A stretch of DNA of 64,000 nt from Reticulitermes lucifugus (Eukaryota > Arthropoda > Insecta > Blattodea > Rhinotermitidae): the NCBI GenBank assembly GCA_026260175.1, contig JAKCWW010000069.1:83580-147579 (forward strand). Reading direction: 5' to 3'. Both the position numbers and the translations under genes were made by a program. Under the pieces are notes generated by a model. It saw only the letters and a list, made by a program, of their open reading frames with translations. It was not told the origin of the DNA and searched no databases. Below are positions 13,841 through 25,348 of the stretch, piece after piece (the stretch's first letter is position 1; every line of letters begins with the position of its first letter).

Positions 13841-14012
13841 TAATAAAGCACCACCTTTCCGAAGCTGGCTCTGGTTCCTTCTTTAGGCAAGGATAGCACC
13901 CAATCTGGTGGACCCCTTACATAGAAGTCTGTCTAAGGGGCCCGCGAGATTAGGTGCTTTCCTTTCCTGAAGAGGGAATCAGAGCCGGCTTCCGAAACAT
14001 CGTGCTTTATTA
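13841..14012. mobile_element. Inverted-repeat (fold-back/MITE-like) element F2
   Basis: Left arm 13841-13919 and right arm 13934-14012 are 79-bp inverted repeats matching at 65 of 79 positions, around a 14-bp spacer. Both ends read taataaagcac inward. It encodes no protein. The right end (ccggcttccgaaacatcgtg) and the following gatggacaaagtc recur at 30556-30612, so the repeat family extends past the arm. Probably a non-autonomous DNA element. Confidence 0.75.
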
Positions 14013-14039
14013 AAAATGAAACGATGGACAAAGTCGTTA

Positions 14040-15240
14040 GAAATATTATGTCAGTCGTTATTATCGTCAGAGCCTTACAGAATTGAATTTGTTTTGATAG
14101 TTTTTAGTGTTATTTTCCTATATATTAATACGTCGATAACACGACGGTATGGCACGAACGTGAATATTGCGAAGTGCAGTTTCGGAAAAAATCGTATTCA
14201 CATTATTCGGTACTTTTTCAAAGATGTAGGAAACTTTAGGATTACTTCATATTCAGGAACTTCTTCTATGGAGAATGTCATCGATATAAATAATTTTGAT
14301 TTTCGTCAGTTTATATCAGTTGAAGCATTTTATTCATTTTCAAAATAAAGCAAAATAAAAGTCAATTAACGTGTATGCTCAAAGGGAATGGTGCCATTAT
14401 CAAGAATGTGATCAATACACACTCATTTTCACGTCCATCTCCCTTCAAGTAAGTGAACGGCACCATAAGGTATACGTGTATGATTTACTGACATGAATAA
14501 CCACATCAGCTTGTTCAGGTAATCGCCACGTTTATGGAGAAGACGAAACAATTTCTTATTAATTTTGTTTCAATATTAGTGGATTATTTCCTTTGCCCTC
14601 TCTTTGATATTTATGTTATCCCTTTATACTTCGGTTCTGAAATTGGTTTTGCAAGTTCCGTCATTAACAGCTTCAGGCAGTGTAATTCTAACTGCAGCAT
14701 TTTACTTTTAACGGCTTTAATTTCCAGCGCTCCCATATCGTTTTATCTCGACACTCTGAAACATTTCATGTTTACACCACCAGTTGCCGCGTCATTTCCC
14801 ATCTGTTAGGGAAAAGTTTTTGCCGTATTTCTGAGTCCTTCAAAACATTTCGCTTACTGATACTGCTTTTCAGCTTCCGTGTTTCTTTAAGGCGTAGATG
14901 GAATTACGATCTCTCTGCACTGCCGGTTTATTCGTAACAGCACAGTAGAAGTTCAAGTTTGTTTAATTATGTACATTTTTAAGTAACATCTCGGAAGAGA
15001 GATCTGGTTCCATTGAGACTTTGGCAAGACTCATGCGATTAGTTGATTTCTCTACGGTACTATAGTATGATGCTGAAATGAAACCAATTCTTTAAATTTA
15101 CTATTCTAAACAAATAGGCAATATATGTATAACGTAACATTGTGGCGCGTTAGCGTGATATTTATACCTCCTTGCCTATCCTAACAGCCCAATACCATTT
15201 CACTCGAAGAGGGCGCTTTTATGGCGATTTAATGACATTG
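14040..15240. other. Intronic sequence, no feature recognised
   Basis: AT-rich. ORFs of 110 codons (14016-14348) and 91 codons (14534-14809) carry no recognised motif. Confidence 0.35.
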
Positions 15241-15279
15241 GAAACAATAAAACTTACTTAAATCTTCATATAAAGTGCC

Positions 15280-15480
15280 CAGTATGTTTGCCAGATTTTG
15301 ATCAAATTTGGAACTTCTCGACAGATTTTCATAAAAATACCCAATGTCAAATTTCACGAAAATCCGTTCAGTAGGAGCGGCGATGATACTTTCGGACAGA
15401 CGGACGGACCGACAGATAGACGGGCGGACATGGCGAAGGTACTAGACACTTTTCACGACTATGCGAAAGCGCCTAGAAAG
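15280..15480 (+). repeat. Dispersed repeat with QTDG-type translation, plus orientation
   Basis: A frame reads KFHENPFSRSGDD and then QTDGPTDRRADMAK and AKAPRK. It carries GACA/GACGGA-rich sequence at 15395-15430. The same signature, inverted, is at 57915-58345. From memory, similar conceptual peptides are very common in arthropod genomes as translations of a non-coding interspersed repeat. It is not called as a gene. Confidence 0.55.
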
Positions 15481-15551
15481 GTACTGGGCCTTGGTTCGTT
15501 GTTCGAAGTAGTCTTAGATGTAAAGGTCACCCCGTAACATGCAATTGGAGG

Positions 15552-15815
15552 TACAGAGTGGCGAGGAGTAGGTGTAGGCTGTAGCTCTACCCATGCTTAA
15601 CCTCGTTCGCTAGATTTGGTGGGTGGTCAACACCACTCCCGTGCTGATTTACGCCCGGGAAAGAGACCCGGTACGCATTGTATAGAAGGCAGGATAGGCC
15701 CCGGGGCCGGTCTGGACGGGTGCACAAAATCTCCCCCACCCATGCCGGGTTTTAAACCCCGAACCGCCCAGCCCGTAGGTAGACGCTATACCAGCTAAGT
15801 TATCCCGGTCGCCGA
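15552..15815 (-). repeat. SINE family S2, near full-length, minus orientation
   Basis: The body has gggaaagagacccggtacgc and ggtctggacgggtgcacaaa. Toward 15815 the reverse strand carries a tRNA-like head (taacttagctggtatagcg, and a B-box-like ggttcggggttt). This copy shows the family is tRNA-headed. Confidence 0.7.
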
Positions 15816-15982
15816 AGTAAATCGGCAGACACAGCTTGTTATGTTGCAGAAAACAACGGCGTATCGGTACACGTCCGTGTTGCTGCGTGGTAGGACGGCG
15901 TGCGATATTGAAACTATGGGCAAGGATTCCAAGACTAATCCAATTCTGTAATATCTCGAGCATCGTATCTGCCTCATTAAAA

Positions 15983-16128
15983 TGTTCTCCCTAGAACAAG
16001 CCATGAAGTCCCAGAGGGGGAGTAGAGGTATAGCTCAACTCTTCCTTTAACCTCGGCGCTAGGTAGGGGTGGGTGGTCAACGCCACGCTCCGGTCGCTTT
16101 ACCCCCGGGAATGACCCGGTACCCATCG
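15983..16128 (-). repeat. SINE family S2 fragment, minus orientation
   Basis: Shares gccatgaagtcccagagggg, the tttacccccggga block and tgacccggtacccatc with other copies. It lacks the tRNA-like head. It directly abuts a fold-back fragment at 16129. Confidence 0.65.
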
Positions 16129-16225
16129 GCCCTCAAGATGAAGGTACTACGGTCCTCAGAAATGCCTGCCACTAGTTGCGCAACGACACAGCGTCACACC
16201 CCGGAAGACATTCTAAGTCCTCAAA
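16129..16225. repeat. Fold-back repeat family F1, right-arm fragment
   Basis: Contains cagcgtcacaccccggaaga and ends ctaagtcctcaaaac. The left arm is missing, probably lost at the junction with the SINE. Confidence 0.55.
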
Positions 16226-18198
16226 ACGTATATGGCCGTTCCTATAGCGGCACAGATGTCAGTGACCTGTCAGTAAACTTATTCTTATGCAAACACAATC
16301 GATGACGTGTTAAAGTGTAATGGAATTGTCAGGTCTTAAGTTTTCCGTTTTTCATTAAATCTGAATACTTTATACGTGTTTTTGTCATTGGAAAGAAAGG
16401 TATGGGAAGTGTCAGGCATTGTACTGTATATACGAAGTCCTTCTTCTCGCAATCACATAACACTACCAATGTTAACCTTAAGGCAAAGGAGCGTTCTAAA
16501 CAAAAGAACTGAAGTCACGGGTTTAACATATTTCTTGGGTATGTATACATGACTGGTGTTGTGTGACAAGGTAGTGGTGAATGGTGCGCTTGTTTGATTC
16601 TTGACTGTTTTGATCCAGACTTATAGAATTGCAGTTTAGCAAACCCGACATTCTAAGCAAATAAAACATAGTACTATGTAGTGAAGAACAGTTCATGTAA
16701 ATGTTTATCCTGAGCTCAGCATGACAAAGTGCGTAATGTTGTAAGACTGCCTGTGAATCCACCACAATAAACCTGACCTGAAATCGTATGGTTCAAGCCC
16801 AAAAAGTGTCTGTGTCTTGTCGTATGTATGTGTGTATATATGTATTTATGTATGTATGTGTGTATATATGTATGTATGTATGTATGTGTGTATATATGTA
16901 TGTATGTATGTGTAGTTTATTTAACGTCAGTGTCAGTTACTCGGTCTATATGCCCTATAGCGTCAAGTGTATTGTTAATAATGAATGATAAAGGTGCGGA
17001 AGGAAGTGGTCGTGGTCTAATTCAGGGGGGTGAGAAAACCCGCGACGTAGTCAGTGTCCCGGCCGAGATGCTAACCGGGTACATCCCGAATACAAGTCAA
17101 GATTCGCCCCTTCAGGCAACTTAACACGATGGAAATGTGAGGATGTGTTACGAAATATTGATGGCGTGGGAGAGCAATGCCCTGAGGAGATATTTGTAGC
17201 TGAAAAGGAGCCAACAGGAGGGTGGGCAAATTTGTGTAGTTTAAGAGCTTCGTAACTTGACTCTTCAACAGAGATAACGTTATTAGGATGGTCAGCTCGA
17301 GAAAAAAGGAGACGGACGGGACAAGGTGAAGTGAGAAGTCCATAGAGGATTTTAATCGGTAAATCTGTAGGGAAGACGTTTTGTGCATATTTTCTGTTCT
17401 ACCTAGACCTGTGTTGTTACTCTCAGTACGCAGAATGTGTGTCTCAGAGTAATGATAATGAATTCTGCCTTCGTTTTGTAATACTGCAGTGCTGTGATTT
17501 TGCAGTGCAATTGTAAATGCCTTAAAAAAGCTATACATAAGCTTCTTCCCTTAATGTGAGAGAAAACGTTTTTTTTTGTTTTGTGTGACACTAAGGCTCA
17601 TCTTCATAATAAATCTATTGAACATATTCTGACACGTTCCACAGTTTCATAACGCGCCGAGCATTTAGGTATACTTAACAATAGTGTAGATTTGCATTTG
17701 ACAATGTGCAGGTCAAACACTTGTCAGTTTACTGGCTTTCCTGATAGTGGCTTTTCTCTGCACCCACAGAGTACTGTGTTATCCTTCGTTAAGTACGTAG
17801 GCTGCCTCCGAGACACTGTAAACCAGGACTCTTTACACAACTATACTACAAAGGATCGCCTACCTTTTAACTGTTTGACTCCTTTACACCTTTTCACGCT
17901 TTGCATAAGTTGTTGGTTTTTTGCGGTGTTGCTTTGATATGATTCCATGATGATGATCCCTTGGGGATCGAAACATGTAGGAATGTAGAAAATAAACACT
18001 TCCACATGTAGGAATGTTCATAGTGATACTGTCATATAAAATATCTGGGAACAGTATTTTGCATTTCGTTGGTCTCAGTGTTGTGAATTAACTGTACTTT
18101 AGTAAGCATTTGCAAATTTGTTGTCATTTTACATTTGAAAAAGAAAGCCTGTGTTAGGTTTTTAACATCTCATAAACAAAATAAATACAAAGAAGCGA
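16226..18198. other. Intronic sequence around the TATG tract
   Basis: A minus-strand ORF of 155 codons (17071-17538) is one of the longest here. It has no recognised domain and lies among many stops. A short palindromic-looking motif (gatgatcccttggggatcga) at 17951-17970 resembles a repeat end. No gene is called. Confidence 0.35.
16820..16914. repeat. TATG/TG microsatellite
   Basis: Tandem tatg, tgtg and tata units over about 95 bp. The two Cys/Tyr/Val-rich ORFs across it are artefacts. Confidence 0.95.
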
Positions 18199-18425
18199 GA
18201 TTTGAGGTTCTCAAAGCGATGTGCCTGAAAGTTTCAATCAAGTCTTCTGGGATGTTGACGCTGTATCCTTTGGTAAGTAGTTCCCGATCTTTCGAAGGAT
18301 CTTGGTGCCTTCGTCTTCAGGATCAAGCAATACAAGTAGAGTGCTTGAACTTGAAGACGAAGGCGTCGGGCACTACTTGTTGAACCACACAGCGTAACAT
18401 CGCAGGAAACTTAGATCTTCAAATG
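18199..18425. repeat. Fold-back repeat family F1, copy with both arms
   Basis: Starts tttgaggttctcaaagcgat, then tcttctgggatgttgacgct, then a central cttgaa...gacgaaggcg pair, and closes with acacagcgtaacatcgcagg and a reversed end (aacttagatcttcaaat). Both arms are recognisable. Confidence 0.7.
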
Positions 18426-21400
18426 AAAAGACGCCTGAAAAGATGGAGTATCCACCGATCACATAGTATACGGGAGAGACGACAAATGCGTTCACAAAAT
18501 TTTTGGCCTGAAAATGTGCAAATCGTAAGTGTAAGAATAATATTAAAATTTATTTTAAAAATTTGGTATTAGGGTGGCGATTTTAAAGAGGCGGACATTC
18601 TCGCTTCCAATTCCACTGCTGTTAACGTCCCAAGAAGTATATGCTCCATACGGTTGGTTGCAGATCGATTGACGTAGTGCAAATTACTGAAAACGTCGGC
18701 GGCGTGTTGCATTACTCGGTGTGTGGACTGTACCGGGTCGCATTACAGTAGCGCTGCGTATGGTGTTCCTGGGGCTGCTCGCAATCTCCGTTAATCAACA
18801 TGACTTAAGCCAGAAGATCTATAAACAGAGGGAGAGACAGATTGAAACTCTGATGGAGTAGGGGATGATGAAGGACTTTAAGGGACGTTGGCCATTTACT
18901 ACCCTTTTCACTTTCACATAAGCTGTTTCCTACTTACATGGTGGAATTGCCTGAAGACAGCACATTTTGACAGTGATATTGCCAATCAGTATATGTGTGT
19001 ACCTGCGTATGCGTGTGTATGCTCTTGTACGTATGTCCATATTTGCACCGTGTGGATTATATTCCTTCCTCTGGGAACATTTAAACTAATTACAATGTCT
19101 CTTTCGCCTCTTTAAACACGCGCACTTTATTCACAGATCAGTACCTACCCAGTACTACTCACTAAGATGTTTACTTGCCTCCTTTGTGTTAAAAGACTGC
19201 ACGAACTTAAGCTACATTGTTTTGTTAAAGTCAGTAATACTACTGACTAAGAAGACCGAGATTTGATTATGGACAGGTAGAGGGATTTTTCTTATCGCCC
19301 ACGTGTTCAGAGAGCCCACGTGGCCCTTCCGGTCTTGTAGCAATGATACTCGGTTCGTTCGTAGGGGAGTACATGCAGGTAATCCGTTATCTCCTTCTAC
19401 TGCCAAGGAGGTGAAGAGTACTTTTAATATGCTTTCCGTCCACAATACTTGTTCATGCACAAGGATGCTTTGCATTGTGCATCTTTTCCTTTTAAGTAAA
19501 TATGAGAATAATTAATGTTACAAAAAAATTCGGAACATCGTAACCGATCTGATGTAGCCATTTGTTAGCTAAATGAAATGGGCCAGTTTATCTAAACGAC
19601 TATGTTGCTCATGTTCAGGTATGGAATAGTTTACGTCCTGCAATAAATGGTACATGTAACTTTATCTTACTCTGAATTTAGGAACGTTCCTTATTAACGC
19701 TGAAACATATGTTAAACGAAGTGCCACTTAGTTCACTGAATAAATGCTCAAACAACGTTTCAGACGCGGAACCAGTAAGGAAAACAATTGAAGTGAGACC
19801 GAACTGCGAAGGGTTGTGCTTCATCTCTTGGGACGTGGAATTGGGTTGAAGCCGGGAAGAATTTCTTTTCCATCTCTCTTGGGATGTACCGTCACGAGAC
19901 GGGATCAGTCACCGGAAACGGAAGTGAAGTGAGGCGTGAAGTGTGGGCAAGAATGAGGAGGAGATGTCTCGCAGGGCGCAGTTTGTGTCGCCTGTTTTCT
20001 ACAGGAGATAGCTCGCTGCAGGTAGAGAACTTCCTCTTGTCTCGACAGGAAACTGAGGGATAATTGTCTCGATCATCCATACACGCAGCAATGCAAGTCT
20101 CAATCTTTACGTTAGAGAAAACGTTGTAAAAATATATCAAATTCAAATATAAACTTCACATAGATTATGCATAAGGCACAGCATTGTGAACTTCACCATT
20201 TTACGAAACTATAACCGTTATTCTTCGGTTATTCAGTAAATATTGCCGGCACATCAGCTATCCTGGCTGAGGGCACTCGTGATTTTCATCAGTTTCTTCA
20301 AGGAAATGCAGGGATAAAGCCTCGAACAGCCAACAACAGCTTCCTTCTACGCAAATTTCGGTTTGTTATTCACCAGTCATCTACAGTTGTTGCCTGTGTA
20401 ATCTAAGATACTGACAGATTAGTAAAATTTAAATATAAGTACTGTAAATTAATTAAAAGTAAATATTTGTTTTTTTCTTTTTTTTTGCTTATTCAACCTG
20501 TAGTGTTTTCACAAACAATAGTTGAAATCCTCTACTCGTTGCCTTTATAAGGCTGCATGAAGTGAAATAATTTTGAAAGTACTAAAATTATTTTTAGGAC
20601 GGTTTTAAGAAATTAAATATTTTCCTGTATTTCTCTTTTTTTATTTCTTCGTAGATTTATGTTTTCTCATTCAAGTTAAACTCGCACTAATGCTAAGAAA
20701 GGGAAACTTGCGTTCAAATGCTATAAATGTGTGTGAACAATAAAACTTAATAATTTGAGAAGGAGCAAGTTGGATGACGTAAAGATAAACCTTCGACATT
20801 ATACCAACCACTAAGTTCGTTTCTTTTACCGATAAGTAATTTCGTTAGTGTTATTTAATGATGCACTTAAACCTCTCTCGTATGCCAGACGTTTTAAAGT
20901 AATTTTCGCCCTGTTCAGCAGGACTGCTTTCAAATTTCCTTGAATATTAAATTAATACAAATTACTCTGAAATTAAGTTTGCTCGGTATACGTTATATTG
21001 CAGAGAGTCTGAACTCTCCTGAAAATGAATAATAGAATTCCCATGTACAATAGAACACAATCCGCCCTCACTCTTCTCTCTAGTTTTATACCCTTTGCAC
21101 CCCTCCCTTTCACCCACCTAATGTAATGCCACGGGGAAGTCCCTCCCTTTGCTTTATTATGAAGCTTGTGGATCCCAATTAAGAGGCAGCATCTGTGAAA
21201 ATTAATGGGGCACAGCTTTTAAGATGTAATTGGGCACATTCATAACTTGGGAGTGTGTGTGAGCACCCCCCCCCACCTCCTTTTCAAGGCCCCTACGCGC
21301 ACGCTGGCAGCGTAACATACTGCGCACATGTTGCAGTCGGTTTATAAACACGTGGAAAATGCAGAAAGGCTGTTATGATGCGAAAGCTACTGTGGTTAGA

Positions 21401-22257
21401 AATTATGTTACTCCCATGAAGACACATTTAAACTGTAACCGAAGTGAAAAGGGCTTCGAATTTCAAGACTTACGCGAAACCGTATGTAGGGTAACTGCAG
21501 TGATGATTAGTGTTCTTGTTTTTTAAAATGATAATTATAATTTTCTAATACCTTGAATATAATAGCCTATGTTCCAGTGCTTTGCCATCTGCGCCAACTA
21601 GAAATTATATCCACACCATGTAAGTTGTTTTATGTTGCATGAGATAGTATGTGAATGTCGTTTTTAAGTAGGACAATGTAAAGTTTATCAAAGAGCTGAG
21701 TTACCATGTGACACAGCAGGGAATTCGAACGGACTTCGACCCACTGCCTTGTAGCCTTAATATCTGAAATAGAACGAGAATCATTTGGTTTATTTAAGGG
21801 TTTTTTAATTTTTAAAAGTTCCGTTAGAATAGAAATTCTGGATTACTTTTTTAGAGTTAACATTTGTGTTAGCAGCGTAACTGACATGTTGTTTATTAAA
21901 ACTCACTATCTTCATACAACATTGATTGCTAAAATTATATTCTCGAATAACCATCATGTTTCGGTCCCTAGTAGGATTATCCTAAAAGGCTCTTATCAAT
22001 ATGACAGATCATTACAATTGAATATACTCGTATGGTTGTTCATGTACTGTTAATTAACTAGAACCTTGTATAAGTTTCAATACAGTAATCGACCGTGTGC
22101 TTTTTCATTCCACGTTTGTTTTAAAGTTTAATAGTAATATCTGTGCCCAATGTGTAGCTATTTTTATTGCAATAACATGTCTCGTAATATTGAATGGCTC
22201 TCTTTATCTCGAGAACTGAGTTTGATTCCGATTACAGCTTTCCCACATGTACTGTTT
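18426..22257. other. Intronic sequence, no feature recognised
   Basis: Unique-looking AT-rich DNA. ORFs of 60-90 codons show no motif. There is a C-run at 21266-21275. No repeat shared with the rest of the window was seen. Confidence 0.4.
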
Positions 22258-22486
22258 CAAGATTTGAGGTTCTCAGAGTGGTACTGCTGAAGATTCAAGT
22301 TTTCTGGGATGTTTCGCCAATTCAACTGGTAAATAGTTCTTGATGTTTCAAAGGAACGTATTGACTTCTTCTTCGGGGTCACTTTCTTCGGAGTGCTGAA
22401 TATGAAGGCACTACACTCTTTAGTAACTATTTACCAGTCAACACGGCTTAACATACCAGAAGACTTGAATTTCGGATACACTACTT
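22258..22486. repeat. Fold-back repeat family F1, both arms
   Basis: The left arm runs gatttgaggttctcagagtg, then gattcaagttttctgggatg, and ctggtaaatagttctt. The right arm mirrors it with agtaactatttaccagtc, cttaacataccagaagact and tgaatttc. It is a well-preserved example of the inverted arrangement. Confidence 0.75.
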
Positions 22487-25070
22487 TACCTACCAAAATT
22501 AAATTATTTTGTGTATTTTATATTTGAATTTAATTTGACAGAACTGTGACAACGAAGTAGTAGCTTCGAGGTCATCTGTCGTATGCAGATATTTCAGCAC
22601 AGGATTTCCCTGACCTCGGCGGCTAGAAATGTTTAAGATACGTAGCGGTGTTAGGAGACGGCTCGAAAGAATCTCAGACTGACAAGGATGGACAAATCGT
22701 GAAGGTGTGGTTGCCATAACGAGTCGTCATGAAGGCTTTTGAGTTGTAACGGTCGCTGTGGGACAAATCAGAAACAGCTTTATACAGCTCTGGGATACAA
22801 GGGGGTAATTCATTTCAGCTGTCACTTGCACGGGGAGGTAAAAGGAGTGTATGTTCCCCCGAATTACACCCCCATTCTTCAGCCTCGAGGGAAAAGGGAC
22901 GTGAGGGTGGGTATAGAGAAAATAATACTCATTTGAGTCTAATCGGGCTACCAAAACTCCATCACGCTCTCGTATTTTGGTAGAAGAGAAAGTGGGGGTG
23001 GATTCTAGTGAGGAAAGAGTTGGGAAGGGGTGGTACTCAAGTTTGCGTTTGGGGAAAACAGCAAAGTAATAACAACACACATCGCACAAAATAGGGGGTT
23101 TAGGGTTATATATTAACCCTTTTGGGTCCAGTCATCCGTCCCTTTGCTGGAGGAAAGGGCGATTAGCGCCCATCCAGTGGCCGGCGTGTTGCTTCGCTAA
23201 TGCGATTGTTCTCTTTTCTTCTTCTCACACCGTCCCTCTGTTTCGTTCTAATTTCTTCGCCCTGAATCCCTGTGGACCAGGGATGATAAACCTTAAATAA
23301 TAATAGCCATACGTGTCCAAGCACCGTTTTATATGAATACATGGCTATGCGCTTTTGAAAAATTGCCTACTGGCCTATAGCCAATAACACATTTTTTAAA
23401 CAGAGGACTTCCCATTGTGTTTTCATAAATTAAGTACCAAGAGTGAAGCTGTCAACACAACTATTTATTATAAAAATATTTTTTGTTTTAATATAAAAAT
23501 TCTAACACAACTATTAATATAAAAGCACTTTATTTTACATAAAAACGAATTGTGTTTTCATAACAGACACGAGTTAACTGCTTCACTCTAGTACTTATCA
23601 CACTTATTTCTTTGAAAGTGTTTTTATTTTTCAACATTAATTTCGACGAGGTTTTAATATTTTTTTACGTATAATTTAGGAATTAATTTAAGATTAGCTG
23701 TCATTTTTTGACATAAGTAAGCAAGATGGCGTTATTTTAGTGTGGTCATTGTATTTTTTTTGTGATTTAAAATAGATGAAAGAAATAATGTTTTCTTGTA
23801 CTGAAATATTTGCAAGAAGTCTCTGAAATACTGGAAAGGCTTTCACGATATCAAGTTATAGGAATGGGCGCTTGGTTTTGGAGCCTTATTTCGGAGATAC
23901 AGTGGAGATATTATCATATAATAAAATTCTCGTTTTGGGTGTCTCCTAGCCCCCAAAGCGACACAGCAATTCCTAGCCAATTTATAATTCATTCCCATCT
24001 TAGTATTTTTACTAATTTCCGAAAAGTAATGTTGTTTGTATAAAATTCAGAGTAGTAGATGGTGTGTGCGCTTCTGTGTTGCAGTAGTAACACCCCTGTG
24101 CCGTAGCGTATGGAGTGTGTGTGCTATGGAAACTGGGAGCAGCAAATTGCAAGCTCGATCATTAGCTTGGATTATCCTGGGTGTTGGCCTATCCCAGTGG
24201 CGCTGAGCATAAATGGAAGGACTGAGTGGGAAACAGAGTAGCGTTCCGGAAGACGGGATGGAAAGGGGTTGGGGAGAGGAAATTCAGACATCAGTAGCGG
24301 GGGATGAGGAAAAGCAAAAGAAAGATGGCTGCCACATTTCTATCCAAAAGCTGCTATAACCGTGAAACAGGCAATATTGCTGTTTCTGAATGATGAATGG
24401 AGCTACTACGGCTAGATTGCCGTGATAATAAGCGTGTTCTCTCGTCAATGGGATCGCGTTTTAATACCAGAATCGTGACGTCACGAAATCCCTTTGCATG
24501 ATAAAGCTTATGGAGATAAGACAGTGGTGAAGTTGCATAGTTCGAAGCCACTTTAAAGTAACAATTTACTGTTTTACTGTCCTTCAGTTACGATAATGAA
24601 AATTAGTAATTCTTTAACAATAAATTCTGTATATTTTGGCCTACACTGTCGACGTTATCTCCTTTGTACTGGGTTTCTAATTGCACCGAATCTGGCTCTG
24701 TAGGAAACTGCATAGCTGCGGTGTTTGCAATCATTCCGACATTGGTAATTTATGGATAACTCCTGACCAGCTTAACTTCATCGTAGATTATTCATTCTGT
24801 GATTCCACTCTTCCCAGATGAATTGTGACCATGAAGGCTACTTTCATTAAATTTCTGTACAAGATCAGTAACAACATGCCTACGTGTTATTTTAGGAGCC
24901 TAAATTCTAAATCTTTCGGGACTCATTGCAACTGTAATAATTTTCTGCATACTGAAAAGTTACTTTAGATGCTTACAAGGATTCCGGCACTGTGATATAA
25001 TTTCAGTTAGCCCAGGTTCAAAATTATGCGTATTTCTTGCAGAAATTATTTGTCAATGTAGGTTCAGGAG
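22487..25070. other. Intronic sequence, unassigned
   Basis: A 120-codon minus-strand ORF (22727-23089) has no recognised domain. 23400-23800 is strongly AT-rich. No gene or repeat recognised. Confidence 0.35.
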
Positions 25071-25348
25071 TGAGGGTGGTGCAGTCAATATAGTGATTAG
25101 GATACAGGCTGAACGTCCGAGGGATCATGGTTCGATTCTCGACAGGTGCAATAGATTTATTCCCGAAACGTCCAGGCCGGCCCTAGGACCTATCCAGTCT
25201 CCCATTCAATGGACAGCGGGAATCTTTTCCTGGGGGTAAAAAGGCCGAGCTGTGAAGCTGACCACTTACATCACCACCACCACCCCCACCTCTGGTTCCG
25301 AGTTTAAGAATGCAACTAAACCTCCACACCTCTAGATGCCTTCGTGGT
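25071..25348 (+). repeat. SINE family S2, near full-length, plus orientation
   Basis: A tRNA-like head (tatagtgattaggatacagg, B-box-like ggttcgattctc at 25130-25141) is followed by the S2 body: ccaggccggccctaggacc, gtaaaaaggccgagctgtga, and the 3' end agatgccttcgtgg. The order is the reverse complement of the minus copies. Confidence 0.7.

Noticed and set aside
16788-17124. Tyr/Cys/Val-rich ORFs of 66 and 98 codons
   Set aside because: Translation of a TATG/TG microsatellite.
17071-17538. 155-codon minus-strand ORF
   Set aside because: No recognisable domain and no adjacent exon signal; expected by chance in 64 kb of six-frame sequence.
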